From assembly GCF_945859685.1 (NCBI RefSeq), contig NC_079147.1, positions 263,986,572-264,050,571 of the forward strand: 64,000 bases of DNA, read 5' to 3'. Numbering within the stretch: the first letter of the stretch is position 1; each line of letters begins with the position of its first letter. The position numbers were made by a program, and so were the translations under genes. The stretch comes from Eupeodes corollae (lineage: Eukaryota; Arthropoda; Insecta; Diptera; Syrphidae). Of the stretch, positions 56,760-64,000 are shown piece after piece. The notes beneath the pieces are model-generated. The model was not told the DNA's origin and did not search any database. It saw only the letters and a list, made by a program, of their open reading frames with translations.

Positions 56760-57270
56760 AATGTTGGAGACAACATAAAGCCCTGGGACCACCACCATTT
56801 ATTATGCGGTTTACAGACTTGAACTCATCCAGTACTACTTGCATTTAACGATCCGAAAGGCAATTACTAATCCAATGAAGGAGAAATTCATGCAAATTGA
56901 AAGCATGGATTTTTGATAAGATAGCCTAATGTCAAACTCTATCAAATGCCTTTGAAATGTCAAGTGCAGTAATGTTGCTTTCTCGAAAACGATGTAAAAA
57001 TTTGCTCCACTGTTCGGTGAGAGAGCCTATTGGTGCGAACGCCAACTGCTGGTCATTAAGAAGCTTTCGATCTTCGAGATATTTTTTGAGCTGATAAATA
57101 ATCAGCGTTTAAATCACCTTGAAAAGAAAGGACGTAAATCCAATCGGTCAAAGAGGGTGAAGAAGATTCGACTTTTATGGGGATGGGCTAGATGCTATCT
57201 TCCAACCGTTCGGTGAAAAAGCTTACGAAATAGTTTTTTCGGCATTGAAGAAAACCTCTCCAGAACAGTA
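56760..57270 (-). pseudogene. Second, more decayed copy of the same LINE
   Basis: Nucleotide text such as gatccgaaaggcaattacta, aatgtcaaactctatcaaat and atttgctccactgttc parallels 55870-56040 closely, with the same orientation and order. It represents the same RT region, about 1 kb away, so this is either a separate insertion of the same family or a duplicated segment. No intact frame remains. Confidence 0.6.
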
Positions 57271-58113
57271 GCGGGGATGCCATTCAGATGTGTGTTAATA
57301 TCTCTATAGGGAATCTTGCCACAATAAGATCTCGAAAAAAGATTGGTCTTATAGAATCACTAACTCGCTCAAGTACAGGAGTCATTAAACTCACTGACAG
57401 TTTGATTTTAAAAATCTTTCATGTATTAAACGCTATTGACTTCTATAGGTTTAAATTTTACAATTTACAAAATTTAGTGCCTCATCATGCACCAACTTAT
57501 TGGCTGTTAAATTGTGTGTTGTTTAATGGGAGTAGGAAACATATTTATGTAAACCATAACTACTTCCGAAAGTATTCATGTTAATTTTTATGTGCGAACT
57601 TTTTTTGATAATAACCACTGAATTTTCAGACTTTTCAGCCTTTAATCAAATTTGGCAGTTTATATTTAAGATAAAAGATTAAAAGTCATCCTGTAAGGCC
57701 TACAACTCTCCTTTTTCGGATTAAAAAAATATATATCGTTCTTGTTAAAGGTTATAATCTTACAAAGGAATATGAAATTTGCGAAAGTTCACGATTACTT
57801 CTGGGTCTCCTGCACCCGTTCCTTTTTGGCAATCTTCATCATTTGCATGTAACCTCAACTTTCTTCAAACTCTTATGTAAATACATATTTTTTCTTAGTA
57901 CATTCTGAAATGGGGCTCATTGTGTTGTTAGCTATATAAATAAAATAAACTTGCAATAAAAACGTCTCACAAGTGTTACTCGTATAAAATTCAACTTAAA
58001 CACATTCGTTTTTTGAAAATCAAGTACCCAGCAATAAAGAACTTAGAAAGAGAAAAAGGAATAAGAACTTTAATACAATTTTATTAATACCTAATACAAA
58101 TCAAATATGTAAG

Positions 58114-58119
58114 TTTATT
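58114..58119 (-). promoter_or_regulatory. Poly(A) signal of the DUF1091 gene
   Basis: AATAAA on the minus strand, 21 nt after the stop codon at 58140. This is close but within the range for compact insect genes. Confidence 0.6.
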
Positions 58120-58139
58120 GAAAAATAGTCATTTTAGAT

Positions 58140-58843
58140 TTATCCAATTTTACGTTTTTGAACAACTGTCCCATTAAGTTCAATTTCTAAAAATAGAACT
58201 TTCTCCATTTTAACTTGTGCCTTAATTACAAACTTTGCTTCTGGTAAATATGGTGGAAATTTTTCAACATCAACCACAATATTTTTCAATTCAAGATGGT
58301 AATCCTTTAAAAATAGAAAAACACATTTTAGAAAAAATTATAATATTTCAAAAATCTACATAAGTATAGGGTAAAAAACTCACTTTGACAATAGGACACT
58401 TTATTGGGAAATTTCCACCTTGAATCAATGTTTCTCTATAAATTTTAACTAAATTTCCATCAAGTTTTCCCTCAAGAAAAGCACATCCATCGGCATTTTG
58501 TAAATTAATCAATGTAAAATGTTCGCTATTGCCTCTTAGAGCATCAATTGTTAATGAATAAGTAAGAGTTGGAATTTCATGAATGAATTCAAGATCAGCA
58601 TTTGCTTTACCTTGTTTTATGGACTTATCAATAAAACAATCATTTTTACCTATGTATTTGGGATCAGCTGTACATTTTAATGATTCCATTACGATATCAA
58701 AACCACGCTAACATTAAAAAAAATTAAAATTAAAAAAAATATTAATACAACTATTTTAAAATAATAATTCTTACTTTTCCAGAAACAATATGTAGCAAGA
58801 TGTAAAAAATCCAAATGAGAAAAATGTTTAAAGTTGATTTCAT
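58140..58843 (-). CDS. Secreted DUF1091/DM8-type protein, three exons
   Basis: Exons 58843-58775, 58707-58384 and 58304-58140 give 185 aa. Exon 1 is MKSTLNIFLIWIFYILLHIVSGK, a clear signal peptide. Exon 2 has five Cys residues, including SLKCTADPK, NDCFIDK, ADGCAFL and FPIKCPIVK. Exon 3 begins DYHLELKNIVVDVEKFPPYL. The FPxxCP block and the PPYLPE motif, the length and the exon pattern fit the DUF1091/DM8 family, which is greatly expanded in flies and related to MD-2-like lipid-recognition proteins. Splice sites are gtaaga/tgttag and gtgagt/ttaaag, all phase 0. Its job is unknown; a secreted binding or accessory protein is plausible. It lies on the same strand as Dip2 and may be nested in it. 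Confidence 0.82.
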
Positions 58844-58890
58844 GATGGCAAAAGTTTAACAATTTAAATTTGGAAAAAAGAATCTCACAA

Positions 58891-58897
58891 ATTTATA
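58891..58897 (-). promoter_or_regulatory. TATA box of the DUF1091 gene
   Basis: TATAAAT on the minus strand, about 48 nt upstream of the ATG at 58843. That places a start site about 20 nt before the ATG, a short 5' UTR as usual for small secreted fly proteins. Confidence 0.55.
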
Positions 58898-59365
58898 CAC
58901 AAATGAAAAAATAAACATGGATTTTGGTAATTTGATTTAAATTTAATTTTAATTGCTCAATTTATAAACAAATTATTATTGTTTTAATTACATTTAATTG
59001 GTTGTTATATGGCAAATGGTCTGGAAACAAAAATAAGCGTTAACTATTACATTAAAGTTCTAATTAAACTTGATTTAAAACTTACAACATACGAGGCTTG
59101 ATGATCAAGATCATGTTAAATGTTTAAAAAAATTTGGTTTTTGAACAAATTGCTGGTATGCAGTTGAAAATTCGAAAAAGAAGCCAGAGTAACGAGTGGT
59201 TTTGCAATAACAGGTTTCGTTTTGATATTTGGAAAAAAGAGCATTTTTTAAGAAAATAAATAGTTTTATTAAATTTTTTAATTTACCAAATTTTCAAATG
59301 ATTATGCACAATATTTTCCTTATAACGTAACTAAAGATTTTGAATAAAATGTAATTGATGGCCTA

Positions 59366-61321
59366 TTGGCTTTAAATCTGCATCAAATTAATAATGTTCA
59401 ACATTCTATTGGTCTAATTTTAGATCTAATTTTTATTGATAAGAATCTAGAAGCTCAATTAGATGAGGCTAGTTTCCTTTTGGGTGAAAATAGTGTTCAT
59501 CATAAAGCACTTGAAATTAAATATAATTTTTTGGTGTTAATTGAATTACAGTTTTGTTCCAATGTTATAGCTCATGAATACGATTTTAAAAATATTGATT
59601 TTGTTGAAAGCGTAAATTGGCAAATCATTTATTACTGCAGTAGCTCGGAAGGTCTTCGAATCCAATCCCGAGAGACGGCGCAGTAAAGGAAGACCGCGAC
59701 TCAAGTGGCACACCCAGGTGAGAGAGGACCTCAACCAACTTGGCGTCTGAAACTGGAGACAGCTAGCTAGGGACCGAGCTGGCTGGAGACGCATGTTGGT
59801 TGAGGCCCAGGTCCGACCAGACAGTAGCGCCACCTTTGGTTTTTGCTATGTTTTGGAACATATTAGATAATGCTATTGCTAATTTTGTTCTTTTACATTG
59901 TCTAGGTTAACAAATGTCGTAGCTAAACTTCGTAAAAAGATTACGATTTCGGTTTCCTTTCGTAAACAATTTATTAGATCTAGGAAAGAGAACGAATTCT
60001 TAAGAAGATTTATGGACATATAAACAATATATTGGTCTCTTGAGTCGAAAATAAAAACTAATTTGAAGTGTCTTTGGTCATTTCTAAATACTAAAAGAAA
60101 AATAATTGGAATTTCTTCCAATATTTCTTACAATGGTATTTTTTCTGAAAATTTAGAAGATATTTGTTTGCTTTATTTTTCCAATCGAAATTTTCTGATT
60201 TGGGTTTAGATTATAATAAAAAAAACTTAGTTTCAATTCTAACATTAATGTTGGTGACCTTTCCAATAATCCCCAAATTATTTGAAGCAATTGTGAAACA
60301 TAAACTTAATAGTTAAGTTCAAAACCATATTTCAATGCATCAGCATGGCTTTATGATTGGTAGGTCTACCGCAACAAATTTAGCAATTTTTACAAATTAC
60401 TCTTTTTGTTGTTTAGAAAATCGTACTCAAGTGGATGCAATCCACACCGACTTTTCCTAGGCGTTTGATCAGGTACAACATAATGTTCTCTTGAAAAAAC
60501 TTCAATTGCTTGGCTTCTACTCAAATCTCCTAAAATGGATCGGATGCTATTTGGTTGGACAAAGACATATATTAAAATTGGTGATGTTCTTTCCAATGAA
60601 ATAGAAAATTTGTCCGGTTTACCGCAAGGTGGTTATCTTGGTCCACTCCTTTTCATTTTATTTATAAATGATTTACCAAATTGTATTAAAAGTTGTAGAT
60701 GTCTTTTATATATTGATGATCTCAAGATTTTTAGTTCTGTCATCAGATGCTAGTAATATTCAGTTGGATATTGATAATATTACCAAGTGCTGTTTCATAA
60801 ATGGTTTAAATTTTAATGTAAAAAAGTGAAGTACTGTTACGTTTTCTAAAATAAAGGATCCGATATGTTTTGATTACAAAACTGAGAATCAGTTCTTAAT
60901 GAGGTAAACAAATCAAAGGGATCTTGGTGTGATTTTAGACTCGAATACGAATTTTTCTCTAAAAATTGATAATGTTATTTCAAAAGCTAACGCCATGTTA
61001 GGATTTATTTCAAGAACTTCTAAGTCATTCGAAGATCCTTAAACTTTAAAAACTATTTTTGTATTTCTTGTAAGACCTTTACTTGAATATTGTTGCATAA
61101 TAAGGAATAGTATTTTAGGGATTGAAAAGCTTCAGAAGAGATTTACAAAATTTTACATGTTCCTTTTCAACGCAAAAATGGTGCGAAACATAATCCAATA
61201 ATTGTTTTTAACTAATTTGAGTTTGTAATTAATTTTAATAAAAATAGATTAGATACTATGAAAGATGTATTGAATTTGTTGTAACAAGTATTGTAACTTG
61301 AAAGATGAATAAATAAATAAA
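59366..61321 (+). pseudogene. Jockey-like LINE, endonuclease end to 3' tail
   Basis: Plus strand. LHQINNVQHSIGLILDLIFI (end of the endonuclease domain) is followed after an interruption by LKCLWSFLNTKRK, QHGFMIGRSTATNLAIF, VDAIHTDFS-stop-AFDQVQHNVLLKKL, GLPQGGYLGPLLFILFINDL, LLYIDDLKIF (D for A in YADD), DLGVILDSNTNFSLKI, SKANAMLGFISRTSK and FLVRPLLEYCCI. It ends in gaataaataaataaat at 61304-61321, the short A-rich repeat tail typical of such LINEs. It has several stops and shifts. Confidence 0.8.
59640..59840 (+). mobile_element. GC-rich 3' tail of a different LINE nested in the Jockey-like LINE
   Basis: The frame reads SKGRPRLKWHTQVREDLNQL, then V-stop-NWRQLARDRAGWRRMLVEA, which resembles the C-terminal tail of endonuclease/RT elements of another clade (GRPRLRW...DL..LG..NWR..A.DR..WR...EA). 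It is much more GC-rich than its host LINE and interrupts it between the endonuclease and RT segments. It is only about 200 bp, so it is a severely 5'-truncated insertion. Confidence 0.6.
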
Positions 61322-61609
61322 TTGTTAAGAAGAATGTATGCTAGAGGTTATCTTAGCAAAATAAAGGTTCGCTTATGGCTGCAGCTTAATTATTCTCTTT
61401 AAAAAAATTTCCATGCTCAATTAGCTCATTTGGGGCTTTATGTCCTCGATAACTTCGCAAATTCAATTTTTAAACTCTTGAATTGTTTGTGAAGAACTTT
61501 CACATACCTTATTTTTTTTAAAGGTGCTAAATCACAAGATATCGTAGGCTTTATGATATTACGTAGGGACAGTAGGCTTATTCAATTTTAAGTGAAATCT
61601 GGCGAAAAG

Positions 61610-61700
61610 CTCTCGGAAATCCTCCGAAAATTGCAGGTTGGCTATGGAGGCGATAGCATGTCAAAAACTTATGTGTTTGAATGGTCGAAGCGGATCAAGG
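61610..61700 (+). mobile_element. Short mariner transposase scrap (N-terminal HTH)
   Basis: One frame reads KLSEILRKLQVGYGGDSMSK followed by TYVFEWSKRIKVL, resembling the mariner N-terminal helix-turn-helix (ML..AYGDD.LS...VFEW.KRFK.GR). No catalytic block or terminal repeat was recognised nearby. Confidence 0.55.
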
Positions 61701-64000
61701 TTCTTGTTTTTTATTGACAAATTTCCGGAACTTAACTGCCACACCTCGCACAACAGCTATATTTTGACCTAAATAAAAAGTCCATCCATACCGTCATCTC
61801 TCTATCCCAAAATCTGTTTTTAACAGCGACATTGTAAGGATGGAGAAGATTTCCAACAATTAGTCTTGAATTTTGCCAGGCCCAAAAATGCAATTCTGCC
61901 CTCGTTTTTGTGTTAACTGAACCTAAAAGCCCTTAGGACCCAAATCATTAAGGAAAATACGTTGTTATGTCGTTTGTGAAATGCATGGGTTAAAAATAGC
62001 CGAAGAATCGACAAACCTTGGTTTTCGTCAACACTTCAGTTTTTTTTTTTGACTGGAGCACAAGGTTTCGATCGCCCAAGCAGCTCACGTTTGTCCACCA
62101 GTTTTACTGCTGCTGTCCAGAGAAGGCGAAATTACAAATTTCCACCATTTTTATTTTATTGAATTTAAATAATTTCAATGAGTTGTTGAAGCGATTTTAG
62201 CAATTATAGTTTAAAAAGTGACTGCACTCCAAATATCGGGCTATTCAGAATCAAACCTCTTATTTGAAAACCCTTTATATAATATTCTTCAGGTATTTTG
62301 CTATTCGCCTCAAGGTAAAAAACATTGTACATAAATAAATAATTTTCGCATCAATCTTCCATAAAAATGTTAATTGAAAAAAATGTTATCCTTTGTTCAT
62401 TTTACTTAAAACATAAGAACAGCTTGAAGTCTGGTCTTAAGGGCTTTCGACTGTTTCGTCTACTCAGCTCATCATAAATCAAAGTAAACTCGGTCACTGT
62501 TAAAATTGTTTTAACCGACTAAGATTCATCTACACAGTGTTTCATTTTTAGACCAACCGACCAAGTAAACTTCAATCAATGGATCTCCTCTACTTTTGCC
62601 ATTATCCTGTCAAAGTCAGTTCTTAAACAAAAACCAGACAAAAAAACTGCCTTTAGGCTTCAAACAAGCGCACCATCATGTCAATTTATTTAATTTTTAT
62701 CGCTGGTTTCCACAATCGTAAAATCCGTATGTAGGTAAGGCTATACTTTTAAAAAAATACTTTGTCGGTTAGGGTAGGTCTAGGAATTTGTATTCCTTGG
62801 GGCTATTTAGCCTCCTTTTATAGGATGTGTTGTTATTTTAAGCGTCTACAACACATTTCTAGGATAATAGTTGGTTGTACATCGAGATGTATGTCGTCGC
62901 GTTGTTCGGTCGGTCGTCGTAGCTAGGTTAGGTACACGTTCCTATGTAGTTTTTACCACGCACTCGTTAACTTTAGCCTTTCGAGAGACAGAGGATATAT
63001 TCATCTGTCAATATAGGGCTTTAGACTATTCTTGATGTGGACTTGTGTACCTTCCTATCCTTTATATGATTCCATATAATATTATACTTATTTCTTTTTC
63101 CTATAGCTTGCGGGAGTCATTCGTTTGCTGATGATGATGGCTTCAAGGTTGCAAAAATAAATGTCGAGATATTGTTTTATTTTTTGTTATAGCCATAATC
63201 TTACAACAAAACCGTTGTGGAATTTTCAATTAAAAATTAATTTTCTTTTTTCTTCAATGATGATTATAATGATGATGATAATGGTAATGGCGATGCAGAG
63301 GATATAGATGAAGATGGGAATTGCAGTAGCAATGTATCTATAATGTAGGTAGGTAGGTATACCTATCAACCTTTATCCATATATAGCTTGTTTGGCTGTG
63401 AATAAAAAATGTTAACAATCTCGTTGGTTTGATATTATCTGAGACATTTATTTGTGTTTTCTATGTACTTACATTTTATGTGGAATAAAGGGCTCTTGTA
63501 CACTGAGAGAAAAAACAAACTAGAAAACAATTGGTTTAGAGGAAGGTTGTCGAGTTTGGTCACTTTGGTGATTTTCAGAATTTCCTTGATATTTCCGTCG
63601 TATTGATTGCCAGTAAAAAGCTTTTTGTGAAACTAAATTATCCAAAACGAATTTGAAAAGAGGTTGTGTATTTTGACCAAACTTAGCTGAAATTCTTGTT
63701 GGCCCGGGTTTTTCGGGCTTCTTAGCTTTAGCCCAGAAAATACCTTGTAACTGGTCGTTTTTAATCTGGGAATACTTTTATCGAAGTAAGTTTTTTTACG
63801 GCTGTCACTTGATTTATACTCAGTTTGGTTGGACTTTCCAAATTGAATAGGCTTAGTCTTGAACAGCTTTTGTAAATCGTGCGATTTAATATCGCTGGAC
63901 TTTTTTTTGTTTGATTAGAGCTGTAAAAAGGATATTAAGAGAAAAAGTTGAGCTTCCGGTGTTTTAGAGTCAACTGAAATGAGGAAAACCGGATAAGGTT

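Larger units (their letters stand above)
51907..58139. other. Upstream or intronic DNA of Dip2
   Basis: No exon of the DMAP1-binding domain was found. LINE fragments lie at 55275-56290 and 56760-57270. A TTTG microsatellite lies at 53935-53966. Bases 52400-53000 carry cgac/cgtacg words and on the minus strand ctctataaagc near 52500, which might mark a promoter upstream of exon A. Frames at 54836-55108 and 57288-57584 (plus) have no recognisable domain. Confidence 0.55.
58898..64000. other. AT-rich flank with LINE and mariner remains
   Basis: It holds the LINE at 59366-61321 and a mariner scrap at 61610-61700. From 61700 to 64000 there is no supported gene. Near 62880-63340 are cggtcggtcgtcgt and gatgatgataatgg words, locally less AT-rich. 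No Dip2 N-terminal exon was found. Confidence 0.55.

Noticed and set aside
57288..57584. Plus-strand frame of 98 codons
   Set aside because: No recognisable domain, no splice or promoter context, and it abuts LINE debris.
1..64000. tRNA, rRNA, retroviral or LTR-retrotransposon genes
   Set aside because: No cloverleaf-like boxes, ribosomal sequence, protease/integrase blocks or paired long terminal repeats were recognised by eye. A tRNA or LTR search program could still find degraded cases.

Overview
This window looks like nuclear DNA of an insect, most likely a fly (Diptera, probably a brachyceran). It is very AT-rich outside exons. Its genes have introns of two classes: about 58-76 nt, and several kb to 21 kb. 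It is littered with decayed non-LTR retrotransposons and Tc1/mariner, pogo and hAT DNA transposons. No rRNA, tRNA, CRISPR or bacterial operon structure was seen.

The main gene is on the minus strand: Dip2 (disco-interacting protein 2), a conserved protein with two adenylate-forming (FAAL/AMP-binding-like) domains. Sixteen exons can be placed, from 51906 down to the stop at 2510, and all reading phases close. The first adenylate-forming domain lies on exons 16476-15924, 15861-15524 and 15457-14153. The second is split over exons from 9497 to 2510. The N-terminal linker is built from two large, low-complexity exons (51906-51439 and 30287-29559). Both begin and end in phase 1, and either can join directly to the exon at 24528. 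The N-terminal DMAP1-binding exon expected for this family was not found, so Dip2 probably continues to the right beyond base 64000.

A second, small gene (58843-58140, minus strand, three exons, about 185 aa) encodes a secreted protein of the DUF1091/DM8 type. It has a TATA box and a poly(A) signal. If Dip2 extends past the window, this gene is nested in a Dip2 intron.

Region by region. Bases 1-440: a foldback-like repeat around an 80-base palindrome with a single mismatched pair. Bases 551-2509: AT-rich 3' flank. Bases 2510-24528: the conserved 3' two-thirds of Dip2, with introns carrying hAT and LINE debris. Bases 24529-51438: the two optional linker exons in giant introns. These introns contain a LINE (32.6-34.1 kb), a pogo-like element split by a mariner (38.5-40.5 kb), a bounded mariner with terminal inverted repeats and TA duplications (43.6-44.8 kb), another LINE (46.8-48.0 kb) and another mariner-type transposase (49.7-50.6 kb). 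Bases 51907-64000: AT-rich DNA with two related LINE fragments, the DUF1091 gene, a LINE interrupted by a GC-rich tail of a different LINE, and a short mariner fragment.

The most unusual features are the palindrome, the pair of interchangeable Dip2 exons with similar junction peptides, and the nested pogo/mariner. I saw no coherent previously undescribed system; the rest is ordinary fly intronic sequence and transposon decay.
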